A stretch of 64,000 bases of DNA, taken from NCBI GenBank assembly GCA_041398605.1, contig JAWKUK010000007.1, forward strand, positions 124,001 to 188,000, given 5' to 3'. The position numbers were made by a program, and so were the translations under genes. This document shows positions 28,907 to 37,776 of the stretch, in pieces (the stretch's first letter is position 1; each line of letters opens with the position of its first letter). The notes beneath the pieces were generated by a model that saw only the letters and a list, made by a program, of their open reading frames with translations, was not told the origin of the DNA and did no database searches. The DNA comes from JAWKUK01 sp041398605. GTDB taxonomy: Bacteria; Planctomycetota; UBA1135; GCA-002686595.

Positions 28907-29551
28907 TCAATCCGGCGGCCGCTTGCGCAGCGTCAGCTCGAAGAGGTGTCCTGCGTGCTCGAAGAAGGCCGGGTAACGCGCTGGGTCGGACACGCGCAGC
29001 AGCGGTAGCTGCTCGCGGAGCGGCCGGTCGAGGTCGAGCCGGCTGTCCTCTGGGGTGCGCCGGCGGTAGACGCTGGCGCCCTCGGCGGCCTGGGGCTCGG
29101 GACGGACCTCATCGAAGTGGTCGACGGCGAAGTCCATCAGGGCGACCTCGGCGTCGAAGAGCTTCGTATTGAGCTCATCGTGGAGCTCGTGGCCCTCGAG
29201 CGCGAAGCTCGTCTTGCGCCAGATCGCGCCCGTATCGACGCTGTCTTCAGCCTCCAACAGGCTCACGGTGATCGACTGTGCGCCCTCCAGGACCGCCCAC
29301 ACGTGGGGCGACCAGCCGCGACCCCGCGGGAGGTCGCTGGCGTGGACCACGAGGGTCTTGCGGTAGCGCGCGCGCACGTCGGCGCGGATGACCTCGTGCG
29401 CTGAGATCAAGAACAGCACGTCCCCGCCCGAGAGCTCGCGGCTGTGCTGCACAAGCTCCACTCGGTGCTCCGCGGCGCGCCGATCGCGCCACGCGCGCAT
29501 CGGCCCGTTCACGGGATGGCGGGGATCGGAGATCAGGATCGAGATCTTCAC
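28907..29551 (-). CDS. Formyltransferase-family protein of the nonulosonate operon
   Basis: About 214 residues from GTG 29551 (VKISILISDP). The formyl-THF-binding core HASDLPRGRGWSPHVW and the catalytic Asp in EDSVDTGAIW match formyl transferases of the Fmt fold. The usual Asn two residues before the His is Val here (VVHAS). It sits directly after PseI, so it probably N-formylates pseudaminic acid or a precursor from 10-formyl-THF. It is much shorter than Fmt (about 310 residues) and lacks its C-terminal tRNA-binding domain, so translation initiation is not its role. Confidence 0.75.
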   Translation of the reverse strand: MKISILISDPRHPVNGPMRAWRDRRAAEHRVELVQHSRELSGGDVLFLISAHEVIRADVRARYRKTLVVHASDLPRGRGWSPHVWAVLEGAQSITVSLLEAEDSVDTGAIWRKTSFALEGHELHDELNTKLFDAEVALMDFAVDHFDEVRPEPQAAEGASVYRRRTPEDSRLDLDRPLREQLPLLRVSDPARYPAFFEHAGHLFELTLRKRPPD

Positions 29552-29576
29552 GTGTGTGCGGCGGGCTGGGCTTCGG

Positions 29577-30656
29577 CTACGCGTGCACGCCGGAGTCCGC
29601 GAGCTCGGCCTCCGTGATCGGATCACCCCGGCGATACGCGACGCGCGCGGGCCGCGCGAGGAGGGCTTGCAAGTGGCGTGGCGCGAGGCCGAACCCAGGC
29701 CGGATCGAGCGCAGGTTCAGCGCTGTGAACGGCTCGCCCGCGGCGATGTCAGCGACGGCATAGAGCGAGCGCCGGAACTGCACGGACGATGCCTCGGCGA
29801 GCCCTGCGCCGAAGGAGACGTCGCCGAGCGCTGCGTGCGCAGCCCGGCACTCGTCGGCGAGGCGCGCCATCTCTGCGGGCTCGAGCGAGAAGGCTGCGTC
29901 GACGGCCCCCGAAGCGCGGTCGAGCACGAAGTGCTTCTCGACGAGGCACGCCCCGAGCGCGACCGCCGCGACCGCGACCGTCGTCCCCGGCGTGTGGTCG
30001 GACAAGCCGTATGGCGTGCCGAAGCGCCGGCCGAGCTCCACCATCGTCGCGAGCCGCGCATCGGAGGCGGGCGCGGGATAGGCGCTGGTGCACTTCAGGA
30101 GCACGACCCGCTTCGCGTTCGCCGCGCGGAGCACGCCGAGCGCCTGCTCGATCTCCTCCGCCGTCGCCATGCCGGTCGACAGGATCACGGTGCGCCCGGT
30201 CCGTGCGACACAGGCGAGGAGGTGGTGATCGACGAGCTCGAACGACGCGATCTTGTAGGCCGCGGGCTCGAACTGCTCGAGGAACGCCACCGCAGTGTCG
30301 TCGAAGGGCGAGCTGAAGCACGCGAGGCCGAGGGCTCGAGAACGCGCGAAGATCTCGGCGTGCCACGCCCAGGGCGTGTGCGCCTCTGTGTAGAGGTCGT
30401 AGAGCGTCCGCCCGCCCCAGAGCGACTTCGGATCGTCGATACGAAAGCCGGGCCCGGCGTGGTCGATCGTGAGCGTGTCCGCTGTGTAGGTCTGGATCTT
30501 GATCGCGTCGACGCCCGCCGCCGCGGCCGCATCGATGTGCTGCAACATGCTCTCGAGAGAGCCGCCGTGGTTGCCCGAGATCTCGGCGACGATCAGCGGC
30601 GCCGACGGCGCGGCGTCCGAGCCGACGTCCGCCAGCCATGTGTCTTTCGCGTTCAT
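29577..30656 (-). CDS. pseI: Pseudaminic acid synthase (NeuB/PseI family)
   Basis: 359 residues. Condenses 2,4-diacetamido-2,4,6-trideoxy-L-altrose with phosphoenolpyruvate to pseudaminic acid in the cytoplasm. It has the NeuB TIM barrel (PLIVAEISGNHGGSLE, DAIKIQTYTADT, FSSPFDDTAVAFLE, STGMATAEEIEQAL, GLSDHTPG, EKHFVLDR) and a C-terminal antifreeze-like SAF domain from about residue 300 (FRRSLYAVADIAAGE). ATG 30656 fits the family. Choice of PseI over NeuB rests on the TLTIDHAGPGFRI segment and on PseB, PseC and PseG encoded upstream in the same operon. Confidence 0.9.
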   Translation of the reverse strand: MNAKDTWLADVGSDAAPSAPLIVAEISGNHGGSLESMLQHIDAAAAAGVDAIKIQTYTADTLTIDHAGPGFRIDDPKSLWGGRTLYDLYTEAHTPWAWHAEIFARSRALGLACFSSPFDDTAVAFLEQFEPAAYKIASFELVDHHLLACVARTGRTVILSTGMATAEEIEQALGVLRAANAKRVVLLKCTSAYPAPASDARLATMVELGRRFGTPYGLSDHTPGTTVAVAAVALGACLVEKHFVLDRASGAVDAAFSLEPAEMARLADECRAAHAALGDVSFGAGLAEASSVQFRRSLYAVADIAAGEPFTALNLRSIRPGFGLAPRHLQALLARPARVAYRRGDPITEAELADSGVHA

Positions 30657-30675
30657 TCGAAGGTCCTCCACCGGT

Positions 30676-32097
30676 TCACTCGACGAACCGGTCGCAGCAT
30701 AGCCGCAGCGCCGCTTGGTCCGCTGCCAGAGCGCCCGACGCGCTCGGAGCGCCGCCGTCGTGCTCGAAGCCGAGCGCCTGGAGCAGCGCGAGCGACTCCG
30801 CATCGCCGACCGCGACAGAGGTGTAGAGCCGGGCCTCCCGCGCGTGGTCCCGCAGCGTCGCTGCGAGGAGCGCGCGCCGGCGCTCGACGGCGGCGGGCCC
30901 GCGCGCGCCCTCGTCCGGCATGAGGCGGACCTCGAGCCCGTCCGCGAGCGGCGCCAGCCAGCACTCGCCGCACGGGCGCCCGTCCACCTCCCAGACGACG
31001 CGAGCGCGCGTGGGGTCTCCGACATGATCGGCCCTGCGGGCCGCGAGCCCCTGCAGGGCGTCGACGACGCGCTCCGCGCCGAACCCGTCCACGAGCGCGC
31101 CCGCGGCGCGGGACAGCGCGCGCGCGGCGTCAGGCTCGACGCGCAGCACATCGAGGGCGGACGCGACGTCGCCGGGTTGCACGTGCTCGGCCCGACCCAA
31201 GCTCCGCGCCGCGCCGCGCGCCGCGAGGAACGCTGCGAGCCCGGTCTGGTTGTCCGCCTGCAACGCCAAGAGCGACGGGACGCGGAGCGCGGCGCGCTCC
31301 CAGCTCGTGTGGCCCGGCGCGCCAAGCGCGAGGTCCGCGCTGAGGAGCAGCTCGACGAGCCCGTCGGGCGCGTCATGCACGGTGACCCGCGGGTCCTGCG
31401 CTGCAGCCGAAGCCAAGAGCGCAGCGCGCCAGGCATAGGCCGGCCCGAGGACGACGTCGACGGCGAGCTCGGGCGCGCCAGCGGCCGCTGACGACAGCAC
31501 GCCGGCGAGCATCGTCCGCGTCAGGTCGACCGGGTCGCTGCCGCCGCACGACACGAGGACTCGGCGGCACGCTCCGCGCTCAGGCGCGCGCTCCCGCGCG
31601 ACACGATACGCACGATCGACGAGCGCATAGCGCGGGCCGTAGAGCCCGCCAGTGGCGCCGCGAGGGGGCTCGTCGTCGAGCGGCGCCAGCGGGTCGTCCT
31701 CGATGCCCCGAGGCACGGGGCACAACACGCGCTCGCCAATGCGGCTCGGTCGGCCGTGGTCTTCGAGCCGCGTGAGCGACGCGCCGACCTCGGCGAGGCG
31801 CGTGAACAGCGCGTCGGGCGCGCCGTAGTGATCGACTGCGATGTGCGGCCCGCCCAGCGCTGCGACGGCGTCGACCAAGCCCTTGGCGCGCGCGACGTCC
31901 GTGAACGCGTCGTCGGGCTCAATCGCGAGCGCGACGCCCGCGGCCGCGAGGCGCGCGCGCCAGGCCTCGGCGCGTGACGGCGCGATGATGAGGACCTCGG
32001 CGCCGCGCGCCCTCAGCGCGCGCGCAAGGACAAACGAGCGCGACAGGTGCCCGAAGCCGATCGCAGCCCCGACATCGACGATGAGCGCCGCGCGCAT
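30676..32097 (-). CDS. pseG: PseG-type UDP-sugar hydrolase fused to a GNAT-like domain
   Basis: 473 residues, against about 280-350 for PseG alone. Residues 1-335 are PseG/SpsG-like (GFGHLSRSFVLARAL, LVSCGGSDPVDLTRTM, LALGAPGHTSWERAAL), which releases UDP from UDP-2,4-diacetamido-2,4,6-trideoxy-altrose. The last ~130 residues look like a GNAT domain (VVWEVDGRPCGECWL, then VAVGDAESLALLQALGFE), suggesting a built-in PseH acetyltransferase; its pyrophosphate loop is weak. ATG 32097 shares its A with the stop of the preceding gene (TGATG). The upstream frame to 32544 is only overlap. Confidence 0.82.
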   Translation of the reverse strand: MRAALIVDVGAAIGFGHLSRSFVLARALRARGAEVLIIAPSRAEAWRARLAAAGVALAIEPDDAFTDVARAKGLVDAVAALGGPHIAVDHYGAPDALFTRLAEVGASLTRLEDHGRPSRIGERVLCPVPRGIEDDPLAPLDDEPPRGATGGLYGPRYALVDRAYRVARERAPERGACRRVLVSCGGSDPVDLTRTMLAGVLSSAAAGAPELAVDVVLGPAYAWRAALLASAAAQDPRVTVHDAPDGLVELLLSADLALGAPGHTSWERAALRVPSLLALQADNQTGLAAFLAARGAARSLGRAEHVQPGDVASALDVLRVEPDAARALSRAAGALVDGFGAERVVDALQGLAARRADHVGDPTRARVVWEVDGRPCGECWLAPLADGLEVRLMPDEGARGPAAVERRRALLAATLRDHAREARLYTSVAVGDAESLALLQALGFEHDGGAPSASGALAADQAALRLCCDRFVE

Positions 32098-32840
32098 CAG
32101 CGCGTCTTCTGCTGCACGTGGGCGTTCAGCGCTTCCCACTTGGGGTGTCGCGCGACGAGCGCCAGCACGTCGGTCCACGGAGTGTCGAGCGCGCGCGCAC
32201 CGAGCGAGTCGAAGACCCGCTTGAGGAACGCGTAGTCCTCGGGCGTATCCAACGTCCACCGGCGCGCCGTCTCGTCGGTCGGCCACACGTGCTGGGCGAT
32301 GGCGAAGCGCTCGGGCCGTTGCCAGATGAAAGGTGTGACGTGCTCGCGCTCGAAGGGGTCGCGCGCTTCGCGATGGGCAGCGTCGAGCGCCTCCCGCGTG
32401 AAGGCCTCGACATCGAGCCCGCGCGGGAAGCTGCGCTGCTGCGTGTTCGAGGCATAGTCGACATCCAACGAGCCATCGGCCGTCGCGCGGTCCAGCAGCA
32501 AGCCGATGACCGCATCGACGACCCCGGGATCGATCAACGGGCAATCCGACGTGACCCGCACGACGACGTCGGCTCGCGAGGCCTCGGCGGCCAGCGCGTA
32601 GCGCTCCAACACGTCGAGCTCCGAGCCCCGCACGACCGTCGCGAGCCGGCCGACAGATCCCACGAGCGGATCATCGGCGGTCAGCGCGCTGGTGGCGAGC
32701 ACCACGTCGTCGAGCCGCGCGCAGCGCCTGAGGCGCGTCAATACATGCTCGACGACGGTGGTGCCAGCGAGCGGCAGCAGCACCTTGCCAGGGAGGCGCG
32801 TCGAGCCGAGGCGCGCCTGAACAACAGCGACGACGCGCAT
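32097..32840 (-). CDS. SpsF/PseF-type cytidylyltransferase
   Basis: 247 residues. Activates the nonulosonic acid with CTP to the CMP-sugar. The N-terminus VVAVVQARLGSTRLPGKVL is the nucleotidyltransferase signature of the SpsF/GT-A-like group; the DCPLIDPGVVD segment holds the metal-binding Asp. This is the Bacillus SpsF kind rather than the classical PseF/NeuA (ARGGSKRI) form. It lies between PseC (3 nt gap) and PseG (1 nt overlap), so its substrate is probably pseudaminic acid or a close relative. Confidence 0.78.
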   Translation of the reverse strand: MRVVAVVQARLGSTRLPGKVLLPLAGTTVVEHVLTRLRRCARLDDVVLATSALTADDPLVGSVGRLATVVRGSELDVLERYALAAEASRADVVVRVTSDCPLIDPGVVDAVIGLLLDRATADGSLDVDYASNTQQRSFPRGLDVEAFTREALDAAHREARDPFEREHVTPFIWQRPERFAIAQHVWPTDETARRWTLDTPEDYAFLKRVFDSLGARALDTPWTDVLALVARHPKWEALNAHVQQKTR

Positions 32841-32843
32841 CGC

Positions 32844-33992
32844 TCAGAGCACCGCCTCTGCCACGCGGCGCACCGTGTCGATGACATGCTCGACCTCGGA
32901 GTCCGACAGCGCCGGGTACAAGGGTAGCGAGACGCAACGCGCCGCGAAGTCCTCGGCCAGAGGGCATTCACCGGGCCGATGCCCGAGGTCGCGGTAGTAG
33001 GGCTGGAGGTGCACCGGCTCGTAGTGCACCTGGACGCCCAGCCCCGCCTGGCGCAGCGCGTCGAAGAACGCGCGCCGGCGCCCAGCCTCGTGGACCTTGA
33101 CGACAAAGAGGTGCCAGCCGGACTCGACGCCGGGGCGCACGTGCGGCAGCTCGAGCTGCGCCACGTCCGCGAGCGCCGTCAGGTAGCGCGCCGCGATCGC
33201 GCGGCGGCGCGCGATGAACTGAGGGAGCCGTCGCAGTTGGCTCGTGCCGAGCGCGCAGAGGACGTCGGGCAGCCGGTAATTGAGGCCCAGCGCCTGGATC
33301 TCGTAGTGCCAGGGGTCCCCCGGGTCGCGCTGGCGCAGCGGGTCGCGCTCCATCCCATGGCAGCGGAAGCTCCGCATGCGGTGGTCCCATTCGGCGTTCG
33401 CAGTCGCGATCGCGCCGCCCTCGCCCGTGGTCACGGGCTTGACCGGGTGGAAGCTGAACGTCGTCGCGTGCGCGAGCGTCCCCGCGGGCGCGCCGTCGAG
33501 CGTCGCCCCGAGCGAGTGCGCGCCGTCCGCGATCACGAACGTGCCCGTACCCGCGGCGAGCCGCATCAACGCCGGGTAGTCCGCCGGCTGCCCGGTGTAG
33601 TCGATCGGAACGACCAGCTTGGTGCTGGGCGTCAACGCCGCGCTGACTTGTCCGGGGTCGATCAGGCCCGAGCGCGCGTCGACATCGACGAAGCGGACCT
33701 TGGCGCCGAGGTGCAGCGCGGCGTTGGCGGTCGCCGCGAACGTCAGCGGGGACGTCAAGACCTCGTCACCAGGGCCCAGGCCCGCCGCCTCGTACGCCGC
33801 GTGCAGCGCCGCGGTGCCCGAGTTGACGACGACGACGTGCGGCGCGCCGCACGCCGCTGCGAGCGCGCGCTCGAACTCGTCGACGCGCGGGCCAGTCGTC
33901 AGCCAATCGCTGCGCAACGCCTCGGCGACGGCGAGGACGTCCGCATCGTCGACGTCCTGCCGGCCGTACGGGAGGAAGGGCGCGCCGGCCAT
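32844..33992 (-). CDS. pseC: PLP-dependent sugar aminotransferase (PseC, DegT family)
   Basis: About 382 residues from ATG 33992 (MAGAPFLPYGRQ). Aminates the 4-keto group of UDP-4-keto-6-deoxy-L-AltNAc with glutamate as donor. The DegT/DnrJ/EryC1 fold is clear: NSGTAALHAAYEAAGLG, ADGAHSLGAT, and the PLP lysine in FSFHPVKPVTTGEGG. It starts 4 bp after the PseB stop. The frame continues upstream to 34055, but family alignment supports 33992. C-terminal residues (HYEPVHLQPYY) are typical of this group. Confidence 0.9.
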   Translation of the reverse strand: MAGAPFLPYGRQDVDDADVLAVAEALRSDWLTTGPRVDEFERALAAACGAPHVVVVNSGTAALHAAYEAAGLGPGDEVLTSPLTFAATANAALHLGAKVRFVDVDARSGLIDPGQVSAALTPSTKLVVPIDYTGQPADYPALMRLAAGTGTFVIADGAHSLGATLDGAPAGTLAHATTFSFHPVKPVTTGEGGAIATANAEWDHRMRSFRCHGMERDPLRQRDPGDPWHYEIQALGLNYRLPDVLCALGTSQLRRLPQFIARRRAIAARYLTALADVAQLELPHVRPGVESGWHLFVVKVHEAGRRRAFFDALRQAGLGVQVHYEPVHLQPYYRDLGHRPGECPLAEDFAARCVSLPLYPALSDSEVEHVIDTVRRVAEAVL

Positions 33993-33996
33993 CGTG

Positions 33997-34962
33997 TCAA
34001 CCGCCGAGCAGCGAGTGGAAATCTTCGGCGGACAGCCACTCTTGGTTCGTGTCACTGCTGTACGAGAAGCCCTCGGGCATCGCAGCGCCGTCGCACTCTG
34101 TCTGGCCGTGCCAAGCGATCTCGGGCAGGACGACGTAGTGATCGCCGACGTCCACGGTTCGCCGCGCGTCCGTCGAGCTGATCATCTCTTCGTGCAGCTT
34201 CTCGCCCGGGCGCACACCGATGACCTCGAGCTCGGCCTCGGGGACGATCGCGTGCGCGAGCTCGACCAGGCGCATCGACGGGATCTTGGGCACGAAGATC
34301 TCGCCGCCGTGCATCTCGCCGAACGCGGTCAGGACAAGGTCCACGGCCTGGTCGAGGGTGATCCAGAAGCGCGTCATACGCTCGTCCGTGATCGGCAGCT
34401 TCCCTGCCGCGGCGAGCTTCTTGAAGTACGGGATGACGCTGCCACGGCTGCCCATCACGTTGCCGTACCGGACGACGGCGAACTTCGTGTCGCGCGCGCC
34501 CGCGTAGGCGTTGCCCGCAACGAAGAGCTTGTCGCTGACGAGCTTGGTCGCGCCGTAGAGATTGACGGGGCTCGAGGCCTTGTCCGTACTGAGCGCGACG
34601 ACGCGCTTGACGCCTTTGTCGATCGCCGCATCGATGACATTCTGGGCGCCGATGATGTTGGTCTTGACCGCCTCGAACGGGTTGTACTCAGCCGCCGGAA
34701 TCTGCTTCATCGCCGCCGCGTGAACGACGAGGTCGACGCCATCAAAGGCGCGCCGGAGCCGATCGGCGTCGCGCACGTCGCCGATGAAGTAGCGCATACG
34801 CGGCTCGTTCGGGTAGAGCGCCTGGAGCTCGGATTGCTTGAGCTCATCGCGGCTGAAGACGATGACCGTGCGCACCTTCGACTGGCGGAGGAGGCGCGCG
34901 ACAAAGTGCTTGCCGAACGAGCCGGTCCCGCCCGTCACCAGAACTCGCTTCCCGTCGAACAC
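33997..34962 (-). CDS. pseB: UDP-GlcNAc 4,6-dehydratase/5-epimerase (PseB)
   Basis: About 321 residues if started at GTG 34962 (VFDGKRVLVTGGTGSFG), the point where family similarity begins. First step of pseudaminic acid synthesis. It is an SDR enzyme with NAD-binding GGTGSFG, AAMKQIPAAEYNP, the STDKA loop and catalytic YGATK. The frame is open to 35121, with a possible TTG start between, but the added ~50 residues are Pro/Arg-rich and not conserved. It heads the seven-gene leftward operon; its promoter should lie in the divergent gap 34963-35202. Confidence 0.92.
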   Translation of the reverse strand: MFDGKRVLVTGGTGSFGKHFVARLLRQSKVRTVIVFSRDELKQSELQALYPNEPRMRYFIGDVRDADRLRRAFDGVDLVVHAAAMKQIPAAEYNPFEAVKTNIIGAQNVIDAAIDKGVKRVVALSTDKASSPVNLYGATKLVSDKLFVAGNAYAGARDTKFAVVRYGNVMGSRGSVIPYFKKLAAAGKLPITDERMTRFWITLDQAVDLVLTAFGEMHGGEIFVPKIPSMRLVELAHAIVPEAELEVIGVRPGEKLHEEMISSTDARRTVDVGDHYVVLPEIAWHGQTECDGAAMPEGFSYSSDTNQEWLSAEDFHSLLGG

Positions 34963-35202
34963 GCTCAGGTGGCGGTGTGCGGCCGGTCGCTCAGGGGGCC
35001 TGGGAGGCGTGGGGATCTCAAAAGACAAGGGGACTCCAACCGAAGAGCGACGAGCGTGGGGGAACTGTGCGCTACAGGCGCGCGCGCATGATAGCCGCTG
35101 CCTGGGGTGGAGCGTCAACACATGGCGGGAGATGGGCGTGGCAAGCGAGCCTGCCGGCCACTATCCTCCCCCCGCGCCCTCGTCGGCGGCTCAACGCAAG
35201 CG

Positions 35203-36669
35203 ATGCAAGTCCTGATCGTCGGCCTCTATTCTCGGTGGACCCCCCACCTGGAGACGGACCTGGAGCTGGCGGAGAACCACCTCCGCGCGGGGGACACCGT
35301 CACGCAGCTCTCCTGCGAGCGCGACCTGGAAGCCTGCGACATCGATCCGACGCATAGCGTCCGCGCTTGTGTCCGCTGCATCGGGCGCCGTAATGCGGGG
35401 CTGCGCGCCCTCTCGGGACCGCTCTCGGTCCGCCGCTTCCCATCGCTCCTCACCGCCGACGATCGGCTCGCGCTCGCTCAGGTCAAGACCCGCTTCGAGT
35501 CCATGGCGGCGCTGCGGGCGTATCGCTTCGGCTCCTTCGACGTCGGGTTCGCCGTGCAGTCGTCGATCATCTGGGCTCGTCGGGACTCGGACCTCGAGCT
35601 CGCCGCCGTCGCGGACGATGTCGCGCGCTTCATGCGTTCGGCTTGCGCGATGTACCTCGCCGTCAAGCGCTACCTGAGCGAACAGCCGACGGACCGCGTG
35701 TATGTCTTCAACGGCCGCATGGCGCCGATGCGGGCAGCGCTGCGAGCGTGCCAGGAGCTCGGGGTCGAGTGCGTCATTCATGAGCGTGGCTGCGACCCAG
35801 AGCACTACTCGTTGCACGTCAACGCGCTGCCGCACGACATCGCGAACACGGAACGGATGATCCGCGCGGCCTGGGACGCGCCTGCACCTGATCGCAACGA
35901 GAAGGTCCGCATCGCGACGGCCTGGTACGACCAGCGCTCGAACGGCGGCGCGACGAGCTGGATCTCGTTCACGGAGTCGCAGGAGCGCAGCTCCCTCCCG
36001 CAGGACTGGGATCCGACGCGACGCAACCTCACGGTCTTCACGACCTCCGAGTTCGAGTTCGCCGCGATCAGCGACGAATGGAGCAACCCAGTCTTCGCGG
36101 ACAACACCGCCGGGCTCTGTGACTTCGTGCGCGCCGTCGCTGGGCGTGAAGGGGTGCACGTCTATCTGCGCATGCACCCGAACCTGAAGGGGCTCGACAA
36201 CGCGAGCACGCGCGCGCTCCGGGCGTTGTCGGTCGCAGGTGCGACCGTGCTCGCGCCTGAGTCAAAGGTGTGCAGCTACGCGCTGATGGGCGCCTCCGAG
36301 AAGGTCGTCGTCACGGGCTCGTCCGTCGGGATCGAGGCCGCGTTCCGCGGCGTCCCTGCGCTCCTCGCAGGCAAGTGCTACTACCGCGACCTCGGCGCCG
36401 TGCACCTCCCCGCGACCTTCGACGAGCTCGTCGAGATGGCCTTGGCGCGCGACCTCCCCGTGCTCGATCGCGAAGGCGCGCTGATGTACGGCTACTACAT
36501 GGCGACCTTCGGCCACCGCTTCCGCCACTTCGCCCCGCGCGGGTTGTTCGACGGCGAGTTCAAGGGGGAGCGCATCAAAGCGAGCCGCGCGGCCAAGGCT
36601 CTGTGGCCCGCGGTGCTCCGAGCGCGCGCGCTCGTCGCGCCGCGACCGAGCTCACCGAGCGACGATTGA
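35203..36669 (+). CDS. Capsule-polysaccharide-type biosynthesis protein
   Basis: About 488 residues from ATG 35203 (MQVLIVGLYSRWTPH). It looks like the capsular polysaccharide synthesis (KpsS/LipB-like) superfamily: a two-domain GT-B-like protein with YVFNGRMAPMRAALRAC, VYLRMHPNLKG and a C-terminal ALMGASEKVVVTGSSVGIEAAFRG motif used for nucleotide-sugar binding. The N-terminal half contains a Cys pair (RACVRCIG). It is probably a glycan transferase. It is transcribed divergently from the nonulosonate operon and followed by a GT2. The frame is open from 35107, but those residues are low-complexity. Confidence 0.72.
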   Translation: MQVLIVGLYSRWTPHLETDLELAENHLRAGDTVTQLSCERDLEACDIDPTHSVRACVRCIGRRNAGLRALSGPLSVRRFPSLLTADDRLALAQVKTRFESMAALRAYRFGSFDVGFAVQSSIIWARRDSDLELAAVADDVARFMRSACAMYLAVKRYLSEQPTDRVYVFNGRMAPMRAALRACQELGVECVIHERGCDPEHYSLHVNALPHDIANTERMIRAAWDAPAPDRNEKVRIATAWYDQRSNGGATSWISFTESQERSSLPQDWDPTRRNLTVFTTSEFEFAAISDEWSNPVFADNTAGLCDFVRAVAGREGVHVYLRMHPNLKGLDNASTRALRALSVAGATVLAPESKVCSYALMGASEKVVVTGSSVGIEAAFRGVPALLAGKCYYRDLGAVHLPATFDELVEMALARDLPVLDREGALMYGYYMATFGHRFRHFAPRGLFDGEFKGERIKASRAAKALWPAVLRARALVAPRPSSPSDD

Positions 36670-36745
36670 GCACACCCCCTGCGGCGAGCAGTCCCACCTG
36701 GCGCCTCGATTGGTCGCGCTCTCCGGGAGGGGATAGACTTTTCGA

Positions 36746-37771
36746 GTGAGCAGCGAGCGCGCGCAACCGCACAGGGACCCGCCCGACCGAGACCACTCGG
36801 CGGGCGCGGAGGGACCCAACGGTGTTCCGCGGGACGCTCGCGTCAACGGCGACGCCAGCATCAACGGCGACGCCAGCATCCACGGCGACGCCAGCATCCA
36901 CGGCGACGCCAGCATCAATGGCCGCGGCGCCGCGGTGCAGCCCGCATCGTGCTCGGTCATCCTGGCGACCTACAACGCGCCGCGGGCGCTCGAGCTGGTG
37001 CTCGCGGCGCTCTCGCGCCAGTCCTTGCGGCCCGCGGAGGTCATCGTCGCGGACGATGGCTCAGGCGCCGAGACCGCGGAGGTGATCCGCGCGTGGCAGG
37101 ACAAGCTGGGTACGCGCTTGCTGCACGTCCGCCAAAAGGACCTCGGCTATCGCAAGGCGCGCATCGTCAACGAGGCCGTCCGCCGCTCGACCGGCGCGCA
37201 CCTCCTGATGTTCGACGGCGACTCGTTCCCCCATCGCCATTGGGTCGCAGACCACATGCGCGCTGCGGACGGACGGACTGTCCTGTGCGGGCGCCGCGTC
37301 AAGCTCGGGCCAAAGCTCTCTGCCGCGCTGCGCCCGGAAGACGTGCTCGCTGGCCGCTTCGACACGGCGTTTGCGCCCGCGTTAGTGCGCAGCAGGCTGC
37401 TGCGCGACACCGAGCGCTGGTCGCTCGGGATTCGTTTGCCTGCGCCCGTCGCGAGCCTGCTCCACCCGCGACCGCGCAAGTTGATGGGCGTCAACTTCAG
37501 CCTCCCGCGCGCGGCCTTCGAGGCCGTGAACGGGTATGACGAAGCCTGGGTCGTCTATGGACACGAGGACCGCGACCTGGAGCTGCGCCTCCAACGCGCC
37601 GGCTGGCGCTTCCAAGCGCTGCTCAACCGCGCGATCATCTTTCACACGTGGCACCAAGAGCGCGAGCGCAGCGACGTGACCCGCGACCTCCTGCGGGCCG
37701 CCGAGCGCTCGAGCGAGATCCGCTGCGCGCGCGGCCTCGTCGGCGCGACCCCGTTCGACCCCGAGACGTGA
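36746..37771 (+). CDS. Glycosyltransferase family 2 with a GDASI-repeat N-terminus
   Basis: 341 residues from GTG 36746, with a GGGAGGGG ribosome-binding site about 11 bp upstream. The GT2 core begins about residue 70 (SVILATYNAPRALELVL, VIVADDGSG, LMFDGDSFPH). It ends with a galactosyltransferase-like C-terminal domain (MGVNFSLPRAAF, NGYDEAWVVYGHEDRDLELRL). Residues about 33-56 are a GDASI(N/H) repeat from a DNA minisatellite, in a disordered tail absent from relatives. A start nearer the core is possible. It is probably coupled to the capsule-type gene upstream. It ends 5 bp from the convergent GNAT gene. Confidence 0.85.
   Translation: MSSERAQPHRDPPDRDHSAGAEGPNGVPRDARVNGDASINGDASIHGDASIHGDASINGRGAAVQPASCSVILATYNAPRALELVLAALSRQSLRPAEVIVADDGSGAETAEVIRAWQDKLGTRLLHVRQKDLGYRKARIVNEAVRRSTGAHLLMFDGDSFPHRHWVADHMRAADGRTVLCGRRVKLGPKLSAALRPEDVLAGRFDTAFAPALVRSRLLRDTERWSLGIRLPAPVASLLHPRPRKLMGVNFSLPRAAFEAVNGYDEAWVVYGHEDRDLELRLQRAGWRFQALLNRAIIFHTWHQERERSDVTRDLLRAAERSSEIRCARGLVGATPFDPET
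36845..36916. repeat. Tandem repeat, 4 x 18 bp, inside a glycosyltransferase gene
   Basis: Four units of (a/c)acggcgacgccagcatc, identical except for the first base, plus a decayed fifth copy starting aatggc. Each unit encodes six residues (N/H-G-D-A-S-I), so copy-number changes keep the frame. Confidence 0.95.
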
Positions 37772-37776
37772 GCCCC

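Noticed and set aside
36845..36916. CRISPR-like repeat array
   Set aside because: Units are contiguous without spacers and encode a protein repeat.
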